Positions 17,074 to 24,937 of a stretch of 49,062 nt of DNA are shown in pieces (positions within the stretch are counted from its first letter, which is position 1; each line of letters starts with the position of its first letter). The stretch lies in the NCBI GenBank assembly GCA_015057755.1, contig SVDR01000009.1:1-49062 (forward strand), written 5' to 3'. The notes beneath the pieces are model-generated. The model searched no databases, was not told the origin of the DNA, and saw only the letters and a program-made list of their open reading frames with translations. Source of the DNA: Lachnoclostridium sp. (lineage in GTDB: Bacteria; Bacillota_A; Clostridia; Lachnospirales; Lachnospiraceae). The position numbers and the translations under genes were made by a program.

Positions 17074-17102
17074 ATTCTAACATACAACGTTTCATTTGTG
17101 AA
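17074..17102 (-). promoter_or_regulatory. sigma-A promoter for dus
   Basis: TTCACA, 17 bp spacer, TAGAAT (each 5 of 6) with a TG extension. It is placed so that both candidate starts would be transcribed. Confidence 0.75.
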
Positions 17103-17157
17103 CCATCTGTTAAACAAAAGAAACATCTCCCGGACGTTTCCTTGGCATTCCTAACAG

Positions 17158-17200
17158 CTAAAAAGAGCCGGGAACCCCGGTATTACACCTTAAGGCTCCC
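17158..17200 (-). terminator. intrinsic terminator of the SDF symporter gene
   Basis: CCGGG-GTT-CCCGG stem followed by CTCTTTTT on the minus strand. A wider alternative stem uses GAGCC and GGCTC. Confidence 0.85.
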
Positions 17201-17227
17201 AGCCCCTTTTCAATTTATTTTCTGTAA

Positions 17228-18571
17228 TTATGCGTTGTATTTCTTCTCGTCTAAAAGACCTTCGGACTTAGCAACGTATACTGCTGTAGCGGAGTCACCA
17301 ACTACGTTCAGAGCTGTTACTAACATCTCGATCGGACGGTTGATCGCAAGGATTAAGCTGTATGCCATAAGAGCACCCTCGTTTACGTATCCGAGACCGG
17401 AAAGGATTGTGAAGAGGATGATCGCACCAGCACCCGGAGCAGCCGGTGTACCAGCGGAAGCGATAAGAGCTAACAGAGCGATAACTACTAACTGCATGAA
17501 GGATACGTCGTAACCTGCACAGCCGGCGATGAAGAGTGTTGCAACTACCTGCATGATCGCTGTACCGTTCATGTTAACTGTCATACCAAGCGGAAGTACG
17601 AAGGAACCGATCTTCTCATCAACGCCAAGATCCTCTGTTGTTGTCTTTAAGTTCAGCGGAAGTGTTGCCGCGGAAGAGGATGTGGAGAAACCGAAGATAG
17701 CTACCTTTGTGATCTTCTGTGCAAACTTAACCGGGCTAACTTTTGCTGTAACAGCTACGAACAGCGGGTAAGCTACGAATAAGAATACTAACAGAAGGAT
17801 TGTTGTAAGTACTACGTAAGCAAGAGCCGGTCTTAAGTGGTTGATACCGTAGGAAGCGAATGTTCTTGTAAGAAGCATGAATACTGCTACCGGACCGAAC
17901 TTTGTTACGATGTAGTTTAAGAATACAACAACGATGTCGTTGATCTCTGTAAGGAGTTTCTTTAATGTGGATGTTCTCTCCTCGCCAAGGTGGTTCATGC
18001 AGAGACCAAGGGAAACTGCGATGAATACGATTGCAAGTACTGCAGAGTTAGAAGAGAATGTGGACATAATGTTGGACGGAACTGCGTTCAGTACAACACC
18101 TAACGGGTTGGAACCTGTGGAACCAGCTGTACCCTCAAGACCTGTCTCAGCAAGTGCGAAGAAGCCAGCGCTGTAAGCTAAGTGACCTACTACACAAGCA
18201 AGTACAAGTGCGAAGAAGGAGCAAGCAAGGAAACCGCCGATTGTCTTAGCGGAAATTCTTCCAAGAGCTCTTGTATCTGTAATCTTACCGATCGCAAGTG
18301 TGATGGATGTGAATACCATCGGTACGATTACTAACTGTAAGGAACGAACGAACATCTGGCCTACTAAGTAGAAGAGACCGATTGCACTCTCATTGCCTGC
18401 TGCTGTGATGTCAGCGAAGAGAAGGCTGTTGATCATTGCCCATGTTGCTCCGCCGCCGTTTGCTGTAAGATTTTCTCTTAACATCAGCATTGCGATACCG
18501 GCTACAAGACCACATACCAGGGAAATCGCCATCTTTTTAGCGAGAGACATTTTGTTGTTCTGATTTGCCAT
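17228..18571 (-). CDS. dicarboxylate/amino acid:cation symporter (SDF/DAACS family)
   Basis: Glutamate-transporter-fold secondary carrier (GltPh, GltP, DctA, SstT relatives) of normal length, 447 residues. Family landmarks are the HP1 serine-rich loop FSTSSSAATLP, NMNGTA in helix 7, HP2 AGTPAAPGAGAI and the helix 8 segment INRPIEMLVTALNVVGD. Aligned by eye to GltPh, helix 7 has Asn in place of Asp312 and helix 8 has Asn for Asp390, Glu for Asp394 and Val for the carboxylate-binding Arg397. Loss of that Arg argues against glutamate, aspartate or C4-dicarboxylates as substrate. Codon choice looks strongly biased, as in well-expressed genes. Own strong promoter, a structured leader and a terminator. 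Confidence 0.94.
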   Translation of the reverse strand: MANQNNKMSLAKKMAISLVCGLVAGIAMLMLRENLTANGGGATWAMINSLLFADITAAGNESAIGLFYLVGQMFVRSLQLVIVPMVFTSITLAIGKITDTRALGRISAKTIGGFLACSFFALVLACVVGHLAYSAGFFALAETGLEGTAGSTGSNPLGVVLNAVPSNIMSTFSSNSAVLAIVFIAVSLGLCMNHLGEERTSTLKKLLTEINDIVVVFLNYIVTKFGPVAVFMLLTRTFASYGINHLRPALAYVVLTTILLLVFLFVAYPLFVAVTAKVSPVKFAQKITKVAIFGFSTSSSAATLPLNLKTTTEDLGVDEKIGSFVLPLGMTVNMNGTAIMQVVATLFIAGCAGYDVSFMQLVVIALLALIASAGTPAAPGAGAIILFTILSGLGYVNEGALMAYSLILAINRPIEMLVTALNVVGDSATAVYVAKSEGLLDEKKYNA

Positions 18572-18606
18572 GATTTTTTCTCCTTTTTGTATTGTGTATT
18601 TTTCTA

Positions 18607-18666
18607 TCAGGCACCTCCTGCCGCATCCCCCAACGCTGCAGGATCCCTCATGGACGTTTCATCCAT
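18607..18666 (-). CDS. possible 19-codon leader peptide before the SDF symporter
   Basis: An ATG at the 5' end of a hairpin opens a 19-codon frame (MDETSMRDPAALGDAAGGA) that ends 35 bases before the symporter start. Its first bases form ATGGA/TCCAT and its later part forms CCTGC/GCAGG, so translation would disturb the fold of the leader. The ribosome binding site (AAGGA, 12 bases upstream) is poorly spaced. It could be an accident of sequence; no run of one amino acid suggests classical attenuation. Confidence 0.3.
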   Translation of the reverse strand: MDETSMRDPAALGDAAGGA

Positions 18667-18708
18667 ATGGGACTCAAGTCCTTCTTTAAAAATGCCCAAA
18701 TTGTCCAT

Positions 18709-18737
18709 ATTATAAAACCAAATTCGACATTTTTCAA
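18709..18737 (-). promoter_or_regulatory. sigma-A promoter for the SDF symporter
   Basis: TTGAAA, 17 bp spacer, perfect TATAAT. The transcript has a leader of about 130 nt with GGAC-TTGA-GTCC, ATGGA/TCCAT and CCTGC/GCAGG hairpins. I do not recognise a known riboswitch in it. Confidence 0.88.
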
Positions 18738-18809
18738 GAGAAAAATCGCTGAAAAATAATGTTCTTCTAATCAACAAACTTCATTCTATTGTGTATACAA
18801 TTCGTTCGT

Positions 18810-19250
18810 TTATTCCGCGCGTTTCGTTACCGTGATCTCTTCGCCGCGTATCCATTTGATCACGTACTCGTCTGTCTCATATGTGAAACCTTTGATCTGC
18901 TGATTCCCGTCGCTGTCCTTTCCGATCTTCACAGAATAGTCCACACAGTCTGCAGTCACTGCTCCGACATACGGATACAATACACTGTCTTCATGGTTCG
19001 GAGCCTTTAAGAAACCGTCACTCCAGTACATCGCACTTCCGTTTCCTCCACTGATCTGATACTCCGCCTCACAGATCAGTAAAGCTTCCTTAATCTGATA
19101 TCCTGTGTTCAGCATAGCTGCAGCCTTTGCCTTATCGATATATCCTCTGTAAATTCCGCTTCCTGCCGCTGCCAGAATCGCCATAATCGCAATGACAACC
19201 ATCAGTTCCACCAATGTATATCCATTTTCATCCAATCCAAGTTTCTTCAT
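18810..19250 (-). CDS. type IV prepilin-like protein
   Basis: Small secreted or membrane protein with a class III signal peptide: a short charged leader ending in ENG, then YTLVELMVVIAIMAILAAAG, i.e. cleavage after Gly, Glu at mature position 5 and a long hydrophobic helix. Tyr replaces the usual Phe or Met at position 1. The 130-residue globular part has two Cys (ICEAEY and ADCVDY) that could form a disulfide. The family includes major and minor pilins and ComG- or GspG-type pseudopilins. No assembly ATPase, inner membrane platform or prepilin peptidase gene is nearby, so processing depends on genes elsewhere. GGAGGGGG precedes the start. An extended -10 (TGC-TACAAT at 19300-19308) may be its promoter. 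Confidence 0.88.
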   Translation of the reverse strand: MKKLGLDENGYTLVELMVVIAIMAILAAAGSGIYRGYIDKAKAAAMLNTGYQIKEALLICEAEYQISGGNGSAMYWSDGFLKAPNHEDSVLYPYVGAVTADCVDYSVKIGKDSDGNQQIKGFTYETDEYVIKWIRGEEITVTKRAE

Positions 19251-19399
19251 ACTGTCTCCCCCTCCGAATCGACATTTTTTGATATGATAAATTTCGATGA
19301 TTGTAGCATGAAGCCTTTGATTTACTGACTTCCATTATGATTCATTTCTTATTTATCTTAGATTTTGCACGGAATCTTTTATGTTTTTTACCTTGTTTA

Positions 19400-19408
19400 T
19401 GTTATAAT
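19400..19408 (+). promoter_or_regulatory. extended -10 promoter for the PLP enzyme gene
   Basis: TG-T-TATAAT with a perfect -10 and a TG extension; no good -35 box at 16-18 bp. It leaves a leader of about 30 nt with AGAGAGG before the start. Confidence 0.65.
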
Positions 19409-19446
19409 ATTTAAGAAATATATCTCAGGAAAGAGAGGCCTTCCAT

Positions 19447-20553
19447 ATGAAATACCACGAACTCGATACTCCGTCTCTGCTCGTTGATTACGATATTTTC
19501 ATGAATAACCTGACGTTCATGCAGGAATACGCTGACAGAAATCATGTCGCCCTGCGTCCACATACAAAAACCCATAAATCTCCGGAACTGGCGAACATCC
19601 AGTTGGAAGCCGGAGCCTGCGGGATCGCGGTTGCAAAGACCGGGGAAGCCGAGATTATGGCTGCCCACGGTCTGACCGATATTTTTATTGCAAATGAAGT
19701 TGTTGGTGACCAGAAACTGAAACGCATCCGCAAACTAGCCGAATCTGTTACGATTTCCTTCGGTGTGGACTGCCCGGAGCACGTAGAAGCCGCGGAGCGC
19801 ATTTTTGCAGCCGCAGAAAAACCAGCCGAAGTACTGATTGAAATTGAAGTCGGCGAAAACCGCTCCGGAATCATTGAAGAAAACGACTTTTTTGCCTTGC
19901 TCGACACATTAAAACGCTGCCCGCACGTTCATCTGAAAGGACTGTTCTCCCACGACGGAAACTGCTATTCCGCTGAGAGTGTAGAAGCCTGCACCCAGAT
20001 TGCTGTTGGTGCACAGGAGCGCACCCTGCATTTTGCAAAACTGGCTGAAGACTATGGTTTCCCATGCGAAGTCATCAGCTACGGTTCCACGCCAACCTTT
20101 ATGAACCAGGTTCCGATCCTGCCGGGCATCACAGAACTCCGTCCGGGCACTTACGCCCTGATGGATGCCAGCCAGGGAAATGCGATCGGTACTCTGGAAC
20201 GATGCGCAGCTTCTGTTCTCGCAACCGTCATCAGCCGTCCGACCTCCGAACGCGTGATCCTGGATGTCGGTGCAAAAGGCATGACCATGCAAAGCCGTAC
20301 GGTCGGAATCTGCGCAACTCCGGGAAAAGGCACCCTTCCGGATTATCCGGGCGTTACCATTGACCATATGTACGATGAACACGCGATCATCTATAATGCA
20401 GCGTTCCGTGATCAGGTCCGCGTCGGAGATAAAGTGCGGATCATTCCGGTTCACATCTGCCCAGTGTGCAATCTTTATGACACGATGTACTTGATCCAAG
20501 GCGAGGAAGTCATTCGCGAGGTGAAAATCGCCTGCAGGGGCGCATTACGATAA
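19447..20553 (+). CDS. D-serine dehydratase / D-threonine aldolase family PLP enzyme
   Basis: Fold-type III pyridoxal-phosphate enzyme (alanine racemase N-terminal barrel plus C-terminal beta domain). The N-terminal LDTPSLLVDYDIF and RPHTKTHKSPELA, with the PLP-binding Lys, are family signatures; the C-terminal VHICPVCN supplies the His and Cys that bind the divalent metal in eukaryotic-type D-serine dehydratase. Members either deaminate D-serine or cleave D-threonine and related beta-hydroxy D-amino acids; the two activities cannot be separated here, though the H-x-C metal site leans to D-serine dehydratase. At 368 residues it is full length. It is alone on the plus strand and converges on a drug/metabolite transporter gene, sharing a bidirectional terminator. 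Confidence 0.9.
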   Translation: MKYHELDTPSLLVDYDIFMNNLTFMQEYADRNHVALRPHTKTHKSPELANIQLEAGACGIAVAKTGEAEIMAAHGLTDIFIANEVVGDQKLKRIRKLAESVTISFGVDCPEHVEAAERIFAAAEKPAEVLIEIEVGENRSGIIEENDFFALLDTLKRCPHVHLKGLFSHDGNCYSAESVEACTQIAVGAQERTLHFAKLAEDYGFPCEVISYGSTPTFMNQVPILPGITELRPGTYALMDASQGNAIGTLERCAASVLATVISRPTSERVILDVGAKGMTMQSRTVGICATPGKGTLPDYPGVTIDHMYDEHAIIYNAAFRDQVRVGDKVRIIPVHICPVCNLYDTMYLIQGEEVIREVKIACRGALR

Positions 20554-20555
20554 TC

Positions 20556-20605
20556 AAAGAAGGCAGAACCCACGCAAAAACATCGGGTCCTGCCTTCTTT
20601 TTTTC
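20556..20605. terminator. bidirectional intrinsic terminator
   Basis: AGAAGGCAG with CTGCCTTCT and inner ACCC/GGGT pairing. TTTTTTT follows on the plus strand and a shorter CTTCTTT on the minus strand, so it serves the PLP enzyme gene and probably the convergent transporter operon. Confidence 0.88.
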
Positions 20606-20606
20606 T

Positions 20607-21452
20607 TTACAAATTCAATAACGCCATTGCAGCCATAACGAGCACCAGCGCAAACTTCTTCTGGTTGCTTACTTTCTCTTTAAAGAGAACCACGCTTCCG
20701 ACGCAGATCGCGAGGATCGTACCGACACTGGATACCGGATACGCGATCACAGCCGGAACTGTTTTCAGTGCCTCGAACATAAATCTGGAAGAGTAATAGT
20801 TCGGAACACCAATGATAAATCCGTAGAAGAGATCCCATTTGCTGATCTTATTTCTCTCACGGATAGTCAAAATGGTGGCACAGATCAGTGCAACAAAGAA
20901 GGTATACAGTAAATAATTATCCTTCAGCACCGGATTGCCCATCTTGTCGTAGATATTGGTCAAAGATTCACAAAAACCGCTGGACAGAAGCATCACAACC
21001 AGCCAGATCTTTCTGCCTCCGGTTTCCAGACTGTCCTTTTCAAACTGCATCATTACGATCGCTACCAGCGCGATCACAATACCAAGAATCTGAACCATTT
21101 TCGGAGACTCTTTAAATACGACCATCGCCATGATCGTCGGTACGAGAACGCCCAGACGGTTAAAGGTACTGCTCAGCACAACTCCGTTTTCACGCATATT
21201 CCACTGCATGAACAGGAAACCGACCAGATACCAGACACCGCTGATCAAACCGATTCCGATGGTAAAACTGCTGCCTTCCGCACTGGCGAACACAGGTGTT
21301 CCCGTTTCTGCCATATAATAATAGGAAAGGCAGGAACAAACCGCATAGTTAGCCATAAACATCGCCATATTATTGGAAGTCTTTTTATCGCTGAATCGCA
21401 TGATCAGCGTGATCGCCGTACTGCTGGCGATTCTCATCAATAACGCAAACAT
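20607..21452 (-). CDS. EamA-like drug/metabolite transporter
   Basis: About ten hydrophobic helices in 281 residues, in two similar halves, typical of the 10-TMS DMT superfamily. Features seen: STFNRLGVLVPTIMAMVVFKESP ending the first half in shortened form (FNRLGVLVPTIMA and VVFKES) and VSSVGTILAICVGSVVLFKE in the second half, the recurring end of each EamA repeat. Substrates of the family include amino acids, nucleosides and sugar-like metabolites; none can be assigned. GGGGGAT precedes the start. It is last in the MATE, NimA-like, M20, EamA run but is separated from M20 by a terminator-like hairpin, so its expression may be reduced by partial termination. Confidence 0.85.
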   Translation of the reverse strand: MFALLMRIASSTAITLIMRFSDKKTSNNMAMFMANYAVCSCLSYYYMAETGTPVFASAEGSSFTIGIGLISGVWYLVGFLFMQWNMRENGVVLSSTFNRLGVLVPTIMAMVVFKESPKMVQILGIVIALVAIVMMQFEKDSLETGGRKIWLVVMLLSSGFCESLTNIYDKMGNPVLKDNYLLYTFFVALICATILTIRERNKISKWDLFYGFIIGVPNYYSSRFMFEALKTVPAVIAYPVSSVGTILAICVGSVVLFKEKVSNQKKFALVLVMAAMALLNL

Positions 21453-21466
21453 ATCTTATCCCCCAA

Positions 21467-21491
21467 AACGGGGCCTCAAACAGGCCCCGTT
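21467..21491 (-). terminator. terminator or attenuator between M20 peptidase and EamA genes
   Basis: AACGGGGCC and GGCCCCGTT form a 9-bp stem with a seven-base loop, followed by only TT before GGGGG. The ribosome binding site of the next gene begins right after, so partial read-through is likely. Confidence 0.6.
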
Positions 21492-21499
21492 ATTTTTCT

Positions 21500-22954
21500 T
21501 TAAATTCCACTTGTCATCAATCTTACATAAAATTCCACGCATTTTACCAGTGTATCTACCGGAACACGCTCATTATTGCCATGGATCATACCGCGCTCTT
21601 CTTTCGAAAGCTTCATTGCAGAGAACTTATATACACGATCCGTGATCCTGGAATAATGTCTGGAATCGCTGCATGCCATCATCAGATACGGAGAAACGAT
21701 CGCGCCTTCCCATGTATCCGCTACGGACTGGCAGAGCATCGTCCACTCTTTACAGGAAGTGTCAGAATCCGGAGACGGATTCATTCCGTTCACAACGGAC
21801 ACCTCGATATTCGGATTATTTACCACACTCTCCAGATATTCTTTCGCAGATTCCACGGTATCCCCGTTCATCAGGCGCAGGTTCATACCAACGGTTGCGG
21901 TCGGCGGGATTACGTTGTAAGCCTTGCTGCCTTCCATCTTTGTCATTGCACATGTGGTGCGGATCATCGCGTTCAGCTCGCCGCCGGACATCTTGCAAAC
22001 CTGGTCAAATAAGCCTTCAAACAGCCACATATTCGCAAACAGGATCTTGTAGCCGAAACCGGAGTGACGGCCAAGAGTATCCAGCATCTCACTTACCGGC
22101 TTGGTCAAACGACGTTTGAACGGCTTCTTTTCCACATTCACAACCGCCTGAGACAGTTCGCCCACGATCGTATGAACCGGAGGCGTGGAGGCATGACCGC
22201 CATTGCTCTTCGCTTTAAATTCTACGTTCATCAGACCTTTTTCTGCGGTTCCGATCAGCGCACATTCCCCTTTCACACCCGGGAATACATTTTCTACCAC
22301 AGCACCGCCTTCATCGACTACCATCGCGATGTGGATTCCGTGTTCTTCAAACCATTTTACAATCTCCGGACAAGATTCGCCGTTTACTTCCTCGTCGCCG
22401 CAGAATGCAAAATAAATATCATGGTTCGGTGTGAATCCTTCTCCGATCAGTTTTTCTGCTGCCTCCATGATACCGCAGAGTGTGCCTTTGGTATCAAGGG
22501 TTCCGCGTCCCCAAAGCTCCCCATTTTCCAGGATCGCCTCAAACGCCGGTTTCTCCCACTGGTCCTCCTCTACCGGAACCACATCATAGTGGGACATCAA
22601 AACAACCGGATCGCCCTCTTCTTTACCCATCCAGCGATAAAGAATGCCGCTCTTTCCGATAAACTGGCGGGAACAATTGTCGTGAATGTTCGGATACAGC
22701 TTCGGAAGCAGATTGCGGAATTTCTCAAACTCCGTCTCGTCGATCAGGCTCGGATCAGTGTAAGAAATAGTCTTACAGCGGATCATCTCCTGCATATCGC
22801 TTGTGATTTTTTCCTTATCCAGATCAATCTTTTCGCCGGAAGCCTCATAATTATCTTTCGGTTTGAACGCTGCCGCGCGGGCTACCAGCACTGCACCAAG
22901 AGCTGCTGCACCGGCTCCAAGACCGGCTGCGATCCATTTTCCATATTTTCCCAT
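21500..22954 (-). CDS. membrane-anchored M20 family metallopeptidase (carboxypeptidase S / PM20D1-like)
   Basis: Di-zinc exopeptidase of 484 residues. An N-terminal hydrophobic segment (WIAAGLGAGAAALGAVLVA) anchors it. The catalytic features are MSHYDVVP (His ligand and Asp), WGRGTLDTKG (bridging Asp), FCGDEEVNG (general base and Zn ligands), the lid domain with NGGHASTPP, and SDSRHY near the end. The anchor and overall layout resemble yeast carboxypeptidase S and animal PM20D1, which hydrolyse or form N-acyl amino acids, so the substrate may be a dipeptide or an N-acyl amino acid. It lies 14 bases behind the NimA-like gene, with AAAGGAGG as ribosome binding site. Confidence 0.93.
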   Translation of the reverse strand: MGKYGKWIAAGLGAGAAALGAVLVARAAAFKPKDNYEASGEKIDLDKEKITSDMQEMIRCKTISYTDPSLIDETEFEKFRNLLPKLYPNIHDNCSRQFIGKSGILYRWMGKEEGDPVVLMSHYDVVPVEEDQWEKPAFEAILENGELWGRGTLDTKGTLCGIMEAAEKLIGEGFTPNHDIYFAFCGDEEVNGESCPEIVKWFEEHGIHIAMVVDEGGAVVENVFPGVKGECALIGTAEKGLMNVEFKAKSNGGHASTPPVHTIVGELSQAVVNVEKKPFKRRLTKPVSEMLDTLGRHSGFGYKILFANMWLFEGLFDQVCKMSGGELNAMIRTTCAMTKMEGSKAYNVIPPTATVGMNLRLMNGDTVESAKEYLESVVNNPNIEVSVVNGMNPSPDSDTSCKEWTMLCQSVADTWEGAIVSPYLMMACSDSRHYSRITDRVYKFSAMKLSKEERGMIHGNNERVPVDTLVKCVEFYVRLMTSGI

Positions 22955-22968
22955 GCTGAAATCCTCCT

Positions 22969-23469
22969 TTATTTCATCATCGCCGGCGGAATCGGGCGCG
23001 CTTTCGCGGTATACTCCGCCACATCAATTCGAATTACACTGACGATCGAAACCAGACGCTCATTGAACTCAAAATCTTTTCCGGTCTGTGTCTTCATCAG
23101 GATCGTAAGAGCCTTCATCTTCTCCTGCGGATCCTCCACGATCACAGCTGTTCCGGTTCCCATGATCGAAGAATAGGCCATTCCATACTGACATGGAAGC
23201 TTGCCTTCGATCGGGGCAATATCACAATCCATCTCAATGAACACTTTCGGATTTGCTCTCAGCACGTCCAATTTCCGTCCCTCGGTCGCCCCGTGCACAT
23301 ACAAGGTCAGCTTCTCGCCCTCCATCGTATAGCCATAATTCATCGGAACCAGATACGGCTCATCCCCATCGATCATCGCAATATGTACGATCTCACTCTT
23401 ATTCAGAATCGCCAGAATCGCATCGCGATCCGTTACCTCGCGCTCTCTTCTTGTAATTCCACGCTTCAT
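22969..23469 (-). CDS. NimA-like pyridoxamine 5'-phosphate oxidase family flavoprotein
   Basis: Small split-barrel FMN protein (Pyridox_ox_2 group, to which 5-nitroimidazole reductases belong). The family core is visible as EPYLVPMNYGY and LYVHGATEGRKLDVLRANP; Nim proteins share the same spacing (YxHxAxxGxKxxxxRxNP). At 166 residues it matches the family. The start is the ATG nine bases after GGAGG; a TTG three codons earlier sits on top of the ribosome binding site. It begins five bases after the MATE stop codon, so the two are tightly coupled. Reduction of nitroimidazoles or haem or flavin chemistry are possible; chromosomal members are often not resistance genes. Confidence 0.9.
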   Translation of the reverse strand: MKRGITRREREVTDRDAILAILNKSEIVHIAMIDGDEPYLVPMNYGYTMEGEKLTLYVHGATEGRKLDVLRANPKVFIEMDCDIAPIEGKLPCQYGMAYSSIMGTGTAVIVEDPQEKMKALTILMKTQTGKDFEFNERLVSIVSVIRIDVAEYTAKARPIPPAMMK

Positions 23470-23474
23470 CTCTA

Positions 23475-24860
23475 TCAACCTCCATGCTTTTCATGCAGCG
23501 GATTCCATGTTCCGCGCACATAACAGATCAAGAACATCACAAACAGGAACATGTTGTGGGCGATCATGCATGCCCAGGCAGATACCAGTCCATATCCAAG
23601 CATCTGCGTACAGATAAAGGTTCCCACAATGCGGATCATCCACATTCCCACAATATTAAATACAAACGGCTGCTTTGTCCGTCCGACACCCTGCATCATT
23701 CCTTCTATTATAATAGAAAATCCATAGAATGGTTCCGACAGGGCCACCATGCGCAGAACGGTCGTTCCGAGCACAATTACCTCCTCGCTGGAGGAGAATA
23801 TCTGTACCAGCATCGGAGCCGAAATAAACAACGCTCCGCCTGAAAAAATCATCAATCCGATCTCAATCGGAATAAACATTTTCGCCAAACGCTTCATACG
23901 ATCCGCATCGTCCGCACCGTAAGCATTTCCGGCTAACGTTGCTGCTGCGGTCTGCATGCCATAACCCGGAATGTAAAATGCGGATTCCACCGTGTTGGCG
24001 ATGGTATGAGCCGCCGTCGCCACCTCACCGAGAGAGTTGATCATGGATGCAAATGCTACATAACCCAGAGAGGTTCCGAATCGCTGGAGCATATTGGGGA
24101 ATGCCACCCGCAGACACGGTCTTAAAATCTGCATATCCGGAGTCAGTTTCTGTCCTTTAGGCGAAATATACGGGTGTCTCCACAGCACCACAGTAATCAT
24201 CATACCGCCTACTGCAAACGCAATGGCACTGGCCAGAGCCGCACCAATGACTCCCATTCCTGCACCCGGCATGGTAAATGCACCGCCAAACATCGGCCGC
24301 GTCGGGTAGATCAGCAGGAAATTTAAGACCACATTCGTCAGGTTCACGACAACTCCGATCTTCATCGGCGTCTTCGTGTCGCCCGCTGCACGCAGCACCG
24401 TACCAAAAATGATCGTCGCCGTACGCAGCAGCATCGGTGTATACAAAATAAAGAAATACGTGGAAGCTGTTTCCCGAATTCCCTCTTTTACCTGCATCCA
24501 GACCGGAATCTGACCGCTAAGTCCAAGTGTTGCCGCAGTGAAAACAGAACCCACCACCAGCACGATCATCACTGCCTGTCCGACTGCCCGCTTCGCCAGC
24601 TCGCGGTCACCTGCACCCAGCGATTTCGCTATATAAGCCAAAAATCCGATACTCAGCGCCGAAATGGAGCTGTTGATCAGCCAGTTCACCGTCGTGGTCG
24701 CTCCAACCGCTGCCGTCGCCTGTGTGCCAAGCGAACCAACCATCGCAGTATCAATGTACTGAACTGCGGTCTGCATCAATTGTTCCAACATCGTCGGCCA
24801 GGCCAGACCCATGATCACAAAAAACATATTGTCAACATTCGTTGTTTTCTTCTTTTGCAT
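23475..24860 (-). CDS. MATE family efflux transporter
   Basis: Twelve-helix MATE exporter of 461 residues, with MLEQLMQTAVQYIDTAMVGSLG in the first helices (key parts TVQYIDTAMVG-like) and AAHTIANTVESAFYIPGYG in the second half. I moved the start to the second Met because GAGG lies seven bases before it, while the first Met overlaps that site. It heads the operon MATE, NimA-like, M20 peptidase, EamA, driven by a good promoter 40 bases upstream. Pairing of an exporter with a NimA-like reductase suggests detoxification, but the peptidase and second transporter in the same operon could equally mean metabolite exchange. Confidence 0.95.
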   Translation of the reverse strand: MQKKKTTNVDNMFFVIMGLAWPTMLEQLMQTAVQYIDTAMVGSLGTQATAAVGATTTVNWLINSSISALSIGFLAYIAKSLGAGDRELAKRAVGQAVMIVLVVGSVFTAATLGLSGQIPVWMQVKEGIRETASTYFFILYTPMLLRTATIIFGTVLRAAGDTKTPMKIGVVVNLTNVVLNFLLIYPTRPMFGGAFTMPGAGMGVIGAALASAIAFAVGGMMITVVLWRHPYISPKGQKLTPDMQILRPCLRVAFPNMLQRFGTSLGYVAFASMINSLGEVATAAHTIANTVESAFYIPGYGMQTAAATLAGNAYGADDADRMKRLAKMFIPIEIGLMIFSGGALFISAPMLVQIFSSSEEVIVLGTTVLRMVALSEPFYGFSIIIEGMMQGVGRTKQPFVFNIVGMWMIRIVGTFICTQMLGYGLVSAWACMIAHNMFLFVMFLICYVRGTWNPLHEKHGG

Positions 24861-24897
24861 AATAAAACCTCGCATCAGTCGATCATTGCCTCATTTC

Positions 24898-24926
24898 ATT
24901 ATACCGATTCCTGCCGTAAAATGCAA
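24898..24926 (-). promoter_or_regulatory. sigma-A promoter for MATE / NimA-like / M20 / EamA operon
   Basis: TTGCAT, 17 bp spacer, perfect TATAAT, directly downstream of the decayed amidohydrolase. Confidence 0.85.
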
Positions 24927-24937
24927 TGCTGCAACGG

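Noticed and set aside
17046..17513. Plus-strand frame across the dus promoter and symporter 3' end
   Set aside because: Crosses a promoter and a terminator and has no family features.
22064..23176. Plus-strand frame of 370 codons opposite the M20 and NimA-like genes
   Set aside because: Shadow of two genes with clear motifs; composition and lack of a start signal argue against it.
8734..24860. The two MATE genes as a recent duplication
   Set aside because: The proteins differ along most of their length and lie 13 kb apart in different operons.
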